Shown here: one piece after another, positions 1-6,763 of the stretch
Position numbering within the stretch: the stretch's first letter is position 1
How the letters are laid out: every line of letters begins with the position of its first letter
NCBI GenBank assembly: GCA_003513555.1
Contig: DOPG01000125.1
Coordinates: forward strand, 1-9,111
Origin: Rhodopirellula sp.
GTDB lineage: Bacteria > Planctomycetota > Planctomycetia > Pirellulales > Pirellulaceae
Direction of reading: 5' to 3'
DNA: 9,111 nucleotides
The notes under the pieces: model-generated
Database searches by the model: none
Told to the model about the DNA's origin: nothing
The model's input: only the letters and a program-made list of their open reading frames with translations
Made by a program: the position numbers and the translations under genes

Positions 1-497
1 GCCCCCCACAGGAAAACAAAACTCGTCCAATCGAGAATGTTGTTACCAGGATTAAGTAAAGTGACCAGGATTGCAATGACTGCACCACACTGCAGTACCA
101 TCTTCCACTTACCGAGTTGGCTAGCAGAAAAATCACCTCCCGACCCCTCGATCATGCCTCTCAAGCTCGTCACCAGCAATTCGCGTCCGACAACGATGGT
201 TGCCATCCACGACTTGACCCCCGCGCCCTCAACTTCGACCAACGCGATGAAGGTCCCACAGATGATAATTTTATCAACAAACGGATCAAAGATCCGACCC
301 AACTTGGTAACCTGACCATACTTGCGTGCCCAGTAACCATCCATCCAGTCAGTGGACGCAGCGACAATAAAAATGACCAAGCCAATCAGGTACTCACCGT
401 TCGGGATCAGAATCATCACCCCGATCGCAAGCCCGAAGCGAACACTTGTTAAGGCGTTCGGCACATTGTAGATACTTGGATTTTTGGATTCAGTCAT
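1..497 (-). CDS. pgsA: CDP-diacylglycerol--glycerol-3-phosphate 3-phosphatidyltransferase (phosphatidylglycerophosphate synthase), 3' end cut by the window edge
   Basis: This integral membrane enzyme transfers the phosphatidyl group from CDP-diacylglycerol to glycerol-3-phosphate, the committed step toward phosphatidylglycerol and cardiolipin. About 165 codons are visible. The full CDP-alcohol phosphatidyltransferase signature D-G-x2-A-R-x8-G-x3-D-x3-D is present at residues 53-75 (D53, G54, A57, R58, G67, D71, D75), preceded by D50. The PgsA-style segment GRELLVTSLR follows at 104-113, and GKWK at 129-132; these favour PgsA over the phosphatidylserine synthase branch. Residues 12-48 form the first hydrophobic stretch, and more membrane segments follow near 77-90 and beyond 133. 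The ATG at 497 is fixed because an in-frame TGA lies two codons upstream. No good Shine-Dalgarno site precedes it. It lies 208 bases downstream of rimO on the same strand and may be co-transcribed with it. The C-terminus is outside the window. Confidence 0.93.
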   Translation of the reverse strand, partial: MTESKNPSIYNVPNALTSVRFGLAIGVMILIPNGEYLIGLVIFIVAASTDWMDGYWARKYGQVTKLGRIFDPFVDKIIICGTFIALVEVEGAGVKSWMATIVVGRELLVTSLRGMIEGSGGDFSASQLGKWKMVLQCGAVIAILVTLLNPGNNILDWTSFVFLWG

Positions 498-705
498 GGT
501 TCAACTGGCCCTTGCAGTGTATTCCCCGGCTTCAGCCCTTGTTGTCGTCGATTACCAACCCCACGCCAAGGTCCCTGGCTTTGGGATATTCGGTTGATTT
601 GCATCTCCCAGGCAAGACCCGATTCTCCAGGTCCTCTTCAGGAGGCATTATTCACCCTGCTTGAAAACCCCAAGGCTATGCTAGAAACAGTCAGGCTACC
701 AACAT
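498..705. other. rimO-pgsA spacer without a gene
   Basis: These 208 bases separate two minus-strand genes. I see no conserved coding frame and no stem followed by a T-run after the rimO stop, so read-through from rimO into pgsA is possible. The gap is wide for a tight operon, so pgsA could also have its own promoter here, but I cannot point to a clear one. Confidence 0.5.
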
Positions 706-2124
706 TTAGGCTAACGGAGCAGCGATCAAATCATATCCGTCTGCGGCCACCACCTCACAACGGACCATTGATCCGACGCCGATTCCCTGCTCAGGATCGA
801 CGCCGGAAACATAAACAACCCCATCGATATCGGGCGCCTCACCGCGTGTGCGACCGATCCAAACACCATCCTGACCTGGCAGCGGTGAGTCAATGATAAC
901 GTCTTCCACCGCCCCAATCCGGCTTTCATTCCATTCGAACGCAATATGCTGCTGAATTGCCATAATCGTGTCGTGACGCTGCTGGGCTACTTCAGCTGGG
1001 ACACGGTTGGGAAGCTTCGCCGCAGGCGTGTCTTCCTCGACCGAGTAAGTGAATACGCCGAGGTGCTCAAATTTTTGCTGTTCGGTAAAATCCGCGAGTT
1101 GCGCGAAATCGTCCTCGGTTTCGCCTGGAAATCCGGTGATCATGGTGGTCCTCATCACAAGGCGATCGATACGGGAACGTAGTTTCCCCAAGATCTCTTC
1201 CTGACTCGCTCGCGTTGTCTTCCTCGACATTCTCTTGAGCATCGTATCGCTTGCATGCTGCAGCGGCATGTCGATGTAAGGCAAAATCCGCTCGGCTCCG
1301 GCAAGCGTATCGATCAAGCGATCATCAATGTACATCGGATAGAAATACATTAACCGAATCCAATCGAGACTTTTAATCTTATCCAGCTGCTGTAACAGTT
1401 CGCTGAGCCTCGCCTCACCGTACAGATCACGACCGTAGTAGGTTGTATCCTGAGCGACAATGACCACCTCACGAACACCGGCATCACCAAGACGCTGTGC
1501 TTCCTCAACAACCTGTTCGATCGGCTTACTGTAGTGCTTGCCTCGCATTTTTGGGATCGCGCAAAACGTGCAGAGCCGATCGCATCCCTCGCTGACCTTC
1601 AGGTAGGCAAAATGGCGAGGCGTAACGGGACTGCGGACGGCGTCCGACAGCGGCCGTATCGCCGCTGGGCGAAAGATTTTCTGTTGCTCCTCGACCCCTG
1701 ACTGCAGACGATCAATCACCGAAACAATTTCGTTACGTCCGAAAACACCGACCATCGCATCAATCTCGGGACGAGCTTCCAGCAGTTTCCCCTGCTGACG
1801 CTCAGCGAGACAACCAGTCACCACGACGTTGCGGATTTTTCCCTGACGTTTCAACGCAAGCATCTCGTCAATGGCTCCCAGAGACTCCTCGCGGGCAGAG
1901 TCGATGAAACCACAGGTGTTGACGACTACAAAATCGGCGTCGTCTACCGTATCTGTCATCTGGTAACCGTCTTCATCCAACCTCCCCAACATTTGCTCAG
2001 TATCAACAAGATTCTTCGGGCATCCCAAGCTTACCACTGCGTAACGACCGCGCTGCCCTTCAGCCTGCTTGTCGCCAGCTTGCAACGAAGGTTTCTGGGT
2101 CTCGGAAATGATGGGTAGCTGCAT
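706..2124 (-). CDS. rimO: Ribosomal protein S12 methylthiotransferase RimO
   Basis: This cytoplasmic radical-SAM enzyme adds a methylthio group to a conserved aspartate of ribosomal protein S12. The protein has 472 residues, slightly longer than the usual ~430-450 because of a poorly conserved 26-residue N-terminal tail. The N-terminal methylthiotransferase domain has the three expected cluster cysteines: C35 in SLGCPKN, C71 in NTCGF and C105 in TGCLAE. The radical-SAM CxxxCxxC motif is C181/C185/C188 in SEGCDRLCTFC, followed by AIPKMRG. This SEGC...IP.MRG context is typical of RimO and argues against the tRNA-modifying relatives MiaB and MtaB. The last ~75 residues fit a TRAM domain. The start is the first ATG of the frame; no clear Shine-Dalgarno site is seen, and a start nearer residue 26 cannot be excluded. 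A candidate promoter lies 42-70 bases upstream, and pgsA follows on the same strand. Confidence 0.95.
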   Translation of the reverse strand: MQLPIISETQKPSLQAGDKQAEGQRGRYAVVSLGCPKNLVDTEQMLGRLDEDGYQMTDTVDDADFVVVNTCGFIDSAREESLGAIDEMLALKRQGKIRNVVVTGCLAERQQGKLLEARPEIDAMVGVFGRNEIVSVIDRLQSGVEEQQKIFRPAAIRPLSDAVRSPVTPRHFAYLKVSEGCDRLCTFCAIPKMRGKHYSKPIEQVVEEAQRLGDAGVREVVIVAQDTTYYGRDLYGEARLSELLQQLDKIKSLDWIRLMYFYPMYIDDRLIDTLAGAERILPYIDMPLQHASDTMLKRMSRKTTRASQEEILGKLRSRIDRLVMRTTMITGFPGETEDDFAQLADFTEQQKFEHLGVFTYSVEEDTPAAKLPNRVPAEVAQQRHDTIMAIQQHIAFEWNESRIGAVEDVIIDSPLPGQDGVWIGRTRGEAPDIDGVVYVSGVDPEQGIGVGSMVRCEVVAADGYDLIAAPLA

Positions 2125-2165
2125 GGGTACAAACGAATGAGAGACAAAGGATTGAAACTGCCCTG

Positions 2166-2194
2166 ATTAGACAGCCCACCCGGTTTTCACGCAA
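2166..2194 (-). promoter_or_regulatory. Candidate sigma70-type promoter for rimO
   Basis: On the minus strand a TTGCGT (-35-like, 2189-2194) is followed after 17 bases by TCTAAT (-10-like, 2166-2171, five of six matches to TATAAT). Transcription would begin near 2158, giving a leader of roughly 34 bases before the rimO ATG. The call rests only on similarity to the consensus; planctomycete promoters are poorly characterised. Confidence 0.35.
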
Positions 2195-2570
2195 ACGGTT
2201 CCTACACGCGGGCGACCGCGCAAAAACCGAGAAATCGTTAAGGTTGCCCACTTGATACCAACGAACGTTGTCACGCCGCCAAACGGCTGCGCCACAGCAA
2301 AACAACGCGGTACACGACAGCCACATGGCGTCCAACTGACTGCGTCAGCTAAGCCGGTACTCGCTCAAACCACCTCAGGTGATCAAACCGCTCCTTTGTA
2401 AAGCTTTATTTGGCAAATTCCACGCCCGCTCACAAACACCGGGTGGCCATACAACAGCCCAATCTGAGCCTTCGTAAACTGCATTTTGTCTGGGAGAAGA
2501 AAAATTGATCGATCTAATCTGCCTCGGGAAGCGTGTCGGCCCGTTTGCTGGTTCGCGGCGACGGTAGGCC

Positions 2571-2590
2571 GTGGTGCGACCTTGCACCAC
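2571..2590 (-). terminator. Stem-loop just after the TlpA-like gene; terminator candidate without a T-tract
   Basis: A perfect 7-bp stem, GTGGTGC (2571-2577) with GCACCAC (2584-2590), encloses a 6-base loop. It begins 12 bases past the TGA stop of the minus-strand TlpA-like gene, the usual place for a 3' hairpin. No T-run follows on the minus strand, so it is not a classical Rho-independent terminator. It could slow polymerase or protect the mRNA 3' end. Confidence 0.35.
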
Positions 2591-2602
2591 ATCATGCTGT
2601 GA

Positions 2603-3166
2603 TCAGTTCGATTTTGGCAACTGCCACGTCCCTTCGACCACTGCCTTTAACGGCCCATCGATGGATGAAGGGTGGCCAATCCACTGAAGAACTCCATCCT
2701 TGCCAACGATGAAAGCCGTTGGGATCGAGTTAATGCCAGCAGCTCGCATATAAGCTGCTCCCGTCGCACCGTTGTCATCAACTGCCATGCGATATTTCAC
2801 AACATCAGCCCAAGTTCTGCCATCACCTGCTGATGAAGCGAGAAACGACTCCACGGTGGACAGCTCCTCAGAAGTAACACCCACAATCGTCACCTGACCG
2901 CTATAGGCCTGCTGCAGCTCGGACAGATGAGGCATGCCAGACAAGCACGGCCCACACCAAGTTGCCCAGAATTCAATTACCTGAACTGCGCGTGCGGCCT
3001 CTGTGTCCAGCGATGGTCCATGCACGATTTGCTGGATCTGTATTGCTGGAGCCTGATCACCCACAGCTAGCCCCCCTGCACCGGTGCGTCCCAGATTCGG
3101 CCCGGGCAGACAACCAGCGACAAGGGTTAGGCAGATCAACAGCCCGGTGTTAGCGATGTAACGCAT
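2603..3166 (-). CDS. TlpA/ResA-like thioredoxin-fold lipoprotein
   Basis: This is an exported, probably membrane-anchored thioredoxin-like protein of 187 residues. Residues 1-18 form a lipoprotein signal peptide ending in VAG, with lipidation expected on C19. A short Gly-rich linker leads into the redoxin/TlpA domain at about 33-185. The active site is W70-C71-G72-P73-C74, in the context EFWATWCGPC. The cis-proline loop is SIPTAFIV with P149, and a GKDGVLQWIGHP segment completes the fold. By family it should reduce or exchange disulfides in the periplasm-like compartment, for example during cytochrome c maturation or protein folding; the partner is unknown. No cytochrome or DsbD-type gene is nearby. 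The ATG at 3166 gives a compact lipoprotein signal, although the ribosome binding site is weak. A hairpin follows the stop codon, and a terminator separates the gene from its upstream neighbour. Confidence 0.88.
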   Translation of the reverse strand: MRYIANTGLLICLTLVAGCLPGPNLGRTGAGGLAVGDQAPAIQIQQIVHGPSLDTEAARAVQVIEFWATWCGPCLSGMPHLSELQQAYSGQVTIVGVTSEELSTVESFLASSAGDGRTWADVVKYRMAVDDNGATGAAYMRAAGINSIPTAFIVGKDGVLQWIGHPSSIDGPLKAVVEGTWQLPKSN

Positions 3167-3290
3167 CTTTCAATAGCCCTGTGTTCTATGAACGCTTAAT
3201 TTGTTCTTCCCTTTTGTCTATACAACGCTGGCTGAGTGTATCATTCGCTGCTTGTTCTGGCACTGCAAGGACGACACAGAATGAATCATT

Positions 3291-3321
3291 AAAAAACCCA
3301 GTACACACGAGGTGCACTGGG
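3291..3321 (-). terminator. Rho-independent terminator of the Gly-Met-repeat gene
   Basis: On the minus strand the stem CCCAGTGCAC (3312-3321) pairs with GTGTACTGGG (3297-3306), 10 bp with one G-U wobble. The loop is five bases and a run of six Ts follows at once (3291-3296 on the complement). It lies 37 bases beyond the stop of the gene at 3359-4201 and upstream of the TlpA-like gene, so it should insulate the two. The plus strand has no T-run after the stem, so it works in one direction only. Confidence 0.85.
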
Positions 3322-3358
3322 CTTGCATGATTGATTGATACAGCGAAGCAGAATGGCA

Positions 3359-4201
3359 TCAGCCCTCAAAATCACTTCGCGACTTTTCTGGCGCTCCGGT
3401 ACTCTTGCCGTTGCTCTTTGCTCTCTCTTTCGCAAGCCGGTCGGCTTCCTTTACAACCGCCATGGCTGTGTGAAGTTCAAAAGGCGAGAACCAACGGATG
3501 TTGCCCAAGTACTTGCTCTCAACACGATTTTTGGCAGCCAATTGATTCCAGCTCAAGCCATCCATCATGTGCCATGCGGCAGCCTGTGCTGTGTTTTGAG
3601 TGACCTGACCGTATCCAAGCGCTTCGCAAAGCACCCGAACATCAGCTTTGTCAGTGAACTGTTCGATAGGCACCATCTTGTAAGCCATACGGGGATTTGG
3701 ATCTTTCTTACCATGCTCCAGGCAGACCATTTTGACAGTGAGTTTTTGCATTTTCTCGGGAGCAATCCGCTGCAGGCCCATGCCCATGCCGCCGCCGCCC
3801 ATGCCACCCATGCCGCCGCCACCCATGCCGCCCATGCCGCCGCCGCCTGCTTGACCGCCGCCCATGCCACCGCCACCCATGCCGCCGCCGCCCATGCCAC
3901 CCATGCCACCCATGCCACCCATGCCACCCATCATTCCTTGAGCGAGAACAGGTACACTGGCGAATGCCTTGGGCAACCGCAGTTCAACTGGCTTGTCAGT
4001 GAGGTTTCGAATTAGCACATTAGCCTTAGTCGCATTCTGTGGAATGATTTTGACCTCCACCTGACCCGCATCCATTGCCTCGAACAAACCGGCCTGAATA
4101 GCATTCAGTTCAGCTTCACGCTCTGCGAGGGCAATCGTTGGCAAGGCCAAGACGGACAGGGAAACAGCAGACAATAAATTGCGACGGGAAAGGATGCTCA
4201 C
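3359..4201 (-). CDS. Exported protein with a Gly-Met repeat linker, function unknown
   Basis: I do not recognise a named family. The 280-residue protein starts at a GTG preceded, with a 7-base gap, by AAGGAA (4209-4214 on the complement), a good Shine-Dalgarno match. The N-terminus is a clear export signal: SRRNLL at 5-10 resembles a twin-arginine motif, residues 11-25 are hydrophobic, and cleavage is likely after ALA (26). Residues 30-88 form a small domain containing VLIRNLTDKPVELRLP, a strand pattern suggesting a beta-sandwich-like fold. Residues 89-142 are almost only Gly and Met in GGM/GGGGM units, with one QA break at 117-118. Residues 143-250 form a second unknown domain; the tail (~253-280) is charged and rich in Lys, Ser and Glu. 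Similar Gly-Met-rich secreted proteins occur in planctomycetes as hypothetical proteins. A structural role or metal binding by the methionines is possible but unproven. It has its own candidate promoter and a terminator. Confidence 0.85.
   Translation of the reverse strand: MSILSRRNLLSAVSLSVLALPTIALAEREAELNAIQAGLFEAMDAGQVEVKIIPQNATKANVLIRNLTDKPVELRLPKAFASVPVLAQGMMGGMGGMGGMGGMGGGGMGGGGMGGGQAGGGGMGGMGGGGMGGMGGGGMGMGLQRIAPEKMQKLTVKMVCLEHGKKDPNPRMAYKMVPIEQFTDKADVRVLCEALGYGQVTQNTAQAAAWHMMDGLSWNQLAAKNRVESKYLGNIRWFSPFELHTAMAVVKEADRLAKERAKSNGKSTGAPEKSRSDFEG
3776..3937 (-). repeat. Low-complexity Gly-Met coding repeat
   Basis: About 162 bases are built of tandem 9- to 15-base units reading CCCATGCCACC or CCCATGCCGCC on the plus strand. 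On the minus strand they encode (G)2-4-M units, residues 89-142 of the exported protein. Units with GGM and with GGGGM alternate, and one unit is broken by a Gln-Ala pair. Being in frame and in multiples of three, the repeat can change length by slippage without breaking the gene. Confidence 0.85.
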
Positions 4202-4230
4202 GTAAACGTTCCTTGAGAAATGTTCGCCTC

Positions 4231-4260
4231 GTCATACGCATCGTTAGCTGCGGATGACAA
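4231..4260 (-). promoter_or_regulatory. Candidate promoter of the Gly-Met-repeat gene
   Basis: On the minus strand TTGTCA (4255-4260, five of six matches to TTGACA) lies 18 bases before TATGAC (4231-4236, four of six matches to TATAAT). Transcription would start near 4224, leaving a short leader that contains the AAGGAA ribosome binding site and ends at the GTG start at 4201. The spacing agrees with the gene start, but the support is only consensus similarity. Confidence 0.4.
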
Positions 4261-4399
4261 ATGATTTGGTACCGAATCGAGCAACAAAAACACGCGTTTC
4301 CGAGCTCGAATCACAAAAACGGATGCGGCGGGTCTGCTCAGCCTCCAACAGAGGCATCGGCATTCAGATGGCCGATAGGGCAACTGTTTCCCCAGGGGC

Positions 4400-4428
4400 G
4401 TAACAGACTTCCGTTCACACAATATGAT
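4400..4428 (+). promoter_or_regulatory. Candidate plus-strand promoter upstream of the sulfatase
   Basis: A good -10-like TATGAT (4423-4428) follows a weak -35-like GTAACA (4400-4405) at a 17-base spacing. If used, it would start a transcript near 4435 that first covers the leader-like frame at 4466-4486 and then reaches the sulfatase start after about 310 bases. The -35 is poor, so this is tentative. Confidence 0.25.
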
Positions 4429-4465
4429 ACTCGCCGGAACGCGTCAGACCAAGGAGAAACGGAAA

Positions 4466-4486
4466 ATGGTGACAAACAGTGCGTAA
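4466..4486 (+). other. Six-codon leader-like frame behind a strong Shine-Dalgarno site
   Basis: A perfect AAGGAG (4451-4456) lies nine bases before an ATG that opens a frame of six codons (MVTNSA) and a TAA. It is the best ribosome binding site in the window, where most genes have weak ones. It could be a leader peptide or simply a chance match; no attenuator-like hairpin with a T-run is evident downstream, and the peptide has no telling codon bias. Confidence 0.2.
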
Positions 4487-4743
4487 TCTGGGCAATTATT
4501 GTGTTCTCACTGTGACGATCCCTCTTTTCCACAAGCGAAAACTGGCGTGATTGGCAAAACCGGCATATCCTACATTCGTAGCGTCTACCCTCGGAGAAGC
4601 TGGTGCGAGCGTTCTTGCGGCTCACGCCACCAGCGTGTCGGAGTAACTTCGATCACAGCCTTAGATGCGAAATTCCGGCCAAATTGAAGCTCCTCGCGTT
4701 GAGCCCCACCGTGTCACCCCCCTTTTTCACCCCAAGAGATGCG

Positions 4744-6432
4744 ATGCGACTTTCGCCCTCGCCGCGGCCCCGGTCCCTAGCCATTTTGCTACTGTTCGCG
4801 ATCAGTCCATTTTCGCAATCGAATGCTGAGACTCCCTCCACAGAAAAGCAGCTGTTTGGCCAGCAGGAAACTCCAAGGCCTCCTTCGACGGACACGGGAC
4901 AGCCAGCTTCATTCGATCCAGTGAGCAGCGTTTCCGAGCCCAAGAAAGGCCCGGTAAGAAAAACAGCCACGGCATCGCACCTGACTGGTCTCGGAAATAA
5001 CGGGGCGACCTGTCAGGTACCGGCTCCTGCAACACCGGGGGTCCGCTCCTCAGCCACGGCACCAAGACGCAATGTGCTATTCATCATGGTCGATGACTTG
5101 CGTCCGCAGCTGGGTTGTTTTGGGAAGTCGTCCATGCACTCTCCCCACATTGACGAACTGGCCAAACGTGGACGCCTTTTCGAACGGGCTTACTGCATGG
5201 TCCCAACCTGCGGCGCCAGTCGAGCCTCGATGATGTCGGGACTACGTCCACATGCTCAGCGTTTTGTTTCTTACACGGCTCGGGCGGATGAGGATGCCCC
5301 TGGCTTCACCACCATAAACCAACACCTCAAGAATCACGGGTATCGAACGATCAGTCTCGGAAAGATTTTTCATTTCCCAGACGACTCGATCTCCGGCTGG
5401 AGCGAAAAACCGTGGCGTCCCACCACTTCCAATTACCGTGACAAGAAAGCAGAAAAGAAAGCCATCGCCGCACACCGAAAAAAACACCCCAAGCGTCTTA
5501 AAGTACGAGGCATGCCCTACGAAGCATCGGACGCTAATGAGTCGGAATACCGTGATCACCAGATCGCTACCCGTGCCATCCAACACCTCGAAATACTGCA
5601 GGACGCTGACTCACCCTTCTTCCTGGCAGTTGGCTTTTTCAAGCCCCACCTGCCCTTCTGCGCCCCGCAAAAATATTGGGATCTCTACGACTTTGATTCC
5701 ATTAAAGTGCCTGACAACTACCGAAAACCTCCAGAGGCTCCCAAAGGTGCTGTTCATCAGTCATCGGAACTCCGTAGTTATGCGACCATTCCTCCCAAAG
5801 GCAGCGTATCGAACTATCAAGCACGCAAATTAATTCATGGCTACTACGCGTGCGTCAGCTTCATTGACCAACAGATCGGGCGCCTGATGAAAGCGTTAGA
5901 GGAAACGGAACTCTGTGATAATACCGTGATCATTCTTTGCGGTGATCATGGCTGGCAACTTGGCGACCATGGCATGTGGAACAAACACTCTTGCTTTGAA
6001 ACGTCCATGCATACTCCTCTGATCGTCTTCGTCCCCGGTGAAGAACCGACCAGCGGGCACGACGGTCGCATTACCGCCTTGACAGAACTCATCGACATTT
6101 ATCCTTCCGTGTGTGAACTGACTGGGCTGAGCAAACCAGCTCACCTGCAGGGCACCAGCTTTGTTCCACTGCTGAACAATCCCGATCTCGCTGGCAAATC
6201 CGAAGCAGTTGGCCGCTATCGGTCAGGGGACACCATTCGGACAGACCATTTCCGCCTGAGTGAGTTCAGATCCGACAACGGGTCGGGCAATCCCATTGGC
6301 AGCATGCTTTACGATCATCGCAATGACCCAGCCGAGAACCTGAACATCGCAGACCGTGATGAACAGCAATCCACTGTCGAGGCACTGACGGAGAAATTGC
6401 GAGCAACCACGCCCAAGCCGACCGCTCAGTAA
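4744..6432 (+). CDS. Exported sulfatase, iduronate-2-sulfatase-like (formylglycine-dependent)
   Basis: This enzyme should hydrolyse sulfate esters, probably on a sulfated polysaccharide, outside the cytoplasm. From the ATG at 4744 it has 562 residues. A Sec signal peptide spans residues 1-28 (hydrophobic LAILLLFAISPF, cleavage after SNA), and a Pro/Ser/Thr-rich linker runs to about 107. The sulfatase core begins NVLFIMVDDLRPQLG, with metal-ligand aspartates D117 and D118. The C-x-A-x-R signature CGASR carries C156, the residue converted to formylglycine, and MSGLRPH follows. The segment FFLAVGFFKPHLPF and the motif GDHGWQLGDHGMWNKHS (D401, H402) closely resemble human iduronate-2-sulfatase. 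The tail has the usual LYDHRNDPAENLN. True substrate specificity cannot be read from sequence. I prefer 4744 to the in-frame ATG at 4603 because it puts the signal peptide at the N-terminus; a weak AAGAGA lies just upstream. No formylglycine-generating enzyme is in the window. Confidence 0.92.
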   Translation: MRLSPSPRPRSLAILLLFAISPFSQSNAETPSTEKQLFGQQETPRPPSTDTGQPASFDPVSSVSEPKKGPVRKTATASHLTGLGNNGATCQVPAPATPGVRSSATAPRRNVLFIMVDDLRPQLGCFGKSSMHSPHIDELAKRGRLFERAYCMVPTCGASRASMMSGLRPHAQRFVSYTARADEDAPGFTTINQHLKNHGYRTISLGKIFHFPDDSISGWSEKPWRPTTSNYRDKKAEKKAIAAHRKKHPKRLKVRGMPYEASDANESEYRDHQIATRAIQHLEILQDADSPFFLAVGFFKPHLPFCAPQKYWDLYDFDSIKVPDNYRKPPEAPKGAVHQSSELRSYATIPPKGSVSNYQARKLIHGYYACVSFIDQQIGRLMKALEETELCDNTVIILCGDHGWQLGDHGMWNKHSCFETSMHTPLIVFVPGEEPTSGHDGRITALTELIDIYPSVCELTGLSKPAHLQGTSFVPLLNNPDLAGKSEAVGRYRSGDTIRTDHFRLSEFRSDNGSGNPIGSMLYDHRNDPAENLNIADRDEQQSTVEALTEKLRATTPKPTAQ

Positions 6433-6763
6433 GCCCCCTCATCGCGAGGAGTTGATGGAGGTACAACTGCAGTCAGTGACATCCACCCATGACCAAACCG
6501 GAGACAGGGCCTCGCCGTACGTGAAACCATTCCTTTTCATGATCATGCGTTCTGGAAACCCAAAACACTGAATCCGCCGCCTCAGCGTCCAGCGGTATCA
6601 TTTTTGTTTATCATCTAGGGTGATATCGACAATTTGGCTCAACCGCTCCCCAGCAAGGCAGCGTCAGGTTGGCTGCCGCTCCGTCCAATACTCAACCTTG
6701 TCCAACTTCTAACCGTAATCTCATTCACTGGTCCTACACGTGCTCAACAACGTCTCACCGAAC
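6433..6763. other. Intergenic region between the sulfatase and the PhoD-like gene
   Basis: No gene is seen in these ~330 bases, and no clear intrinsic terminator follows the sulfatase. There is a perfect 10-base palindrome CATGATCATG at 6538-6547, a cluster of TATCAT elements at 6594-6625 described separately, and a GGCAGC/GCTGCC stem with a 9-base loop at 6657-6677 without a T-run. Confidence 0.5.
6594..6625 (+). promoter_or_regulatory. TATCA repeat cluster, possible operator upstream of the PhoD-like gene
   Basis: Two direct TATCAT copies (6596-6601 and 6609-6614) stand 13 bases apart, and the second forms a near-perfect inverted repeat with GGTGATA (6619-6625): TATCATC-TAG-GGTGATA, 7 bp with one G-T pair. 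Such an arrangement about 140 bases before a start codon could bind a dimeric regulator. It does not match the known Pho box. No regulator gene is nearby, so this is a pattern only. Confidence 0.25.

Larger units (their letters stand above)
2125..2602. other. 478-base intergenic region between rimO and the TlpA-like gene
   Basis: No frame here shows a recognisable protein. Two overlapping minus-strand frames of about 70 codons (2375-2590 and 2383-2595) have no family signature and no good ribosome binding site. The region holds the candidate rimO promoter. It also holds a small perfect hairpin at 2207-2220 (CGCGG/CCGCG around a GCGA tetraloop on the plus strand), and a stem-loop at 2571-2590 next to the end of the TlpA-like gene. 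Confidence 0.5.
4202..4743. other. 542-base divergent intergenic region
   Basis: The region separates the minus-strand Gly-Met-repeat gene from the plus-strand sulfatase gene, so it should hold promoters in both directions. It contains the candidate minus promoter at 4231-4260, a plus-strand candidate at 4400-4428, and a tiny frame behind a strong Shine-Dalgarno site at 4451-4486. There is also a small CACGC/GCGTG hairpin at 4623-4637. Several frames of 70-95 codons cross it on both strands, but none has a family signature. Confidence 0.5.

Noticed and set aside
2060..2335. 91-codon Cys-rich minus frame overlapping the rimO start
   Set aside because: It overlaps a certain gene in another frame and has no family features.
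2375..2595. Two overlapping minus frames of about 70 codons
   Set aside because: Neither has a family signature or clear ribosome binding site. Only a short part (from 2484) looks protein-like, too little to call a gene.
3565..3927. 120-codon minus-strand frame starting MAWVAWVAW
   Set aside because: It is a shifted-frame reading of the same repeat, with no start signal of its own.
3776..3937. Possible CRISPR-like or satellite array
   Set aside because: The units are short, without unique spacers, and in frame with a protein; it is a coding low-complexity segment.
3335..4015. 226-codon plus-strand frame rich in His, Ala and Thr
   Set aside because: It is the antisense shadow of the Gly-Met repeat: CCCATGCCGCC units read as Ala-His-Ala/Thr. 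The minus-strand gene has a signal peptide, a Shine-Dalgarno site and a terminator.
4338..4625. 95-codon minus frame containing CRICRFC, resembling a zinc-knuckle pair
   Set aside because: There is no second Cys/His pair at the right spacing, no ribosome binding site, and the frame lies across the divergent promoter region.
4603..4743. Upstream in-frame ATG that would add 47 residues to the sulfatase
   Set aside because: It would bury the signal peptide inside the protein, and the added residues have no sign of conservation.
6657..6677. GGCAGC/GCTGCC stem-loop as a sulfatase terminator
   Set aside because: It is about 225 bases after the stop, has a 9-base loop and lacks a T-run.
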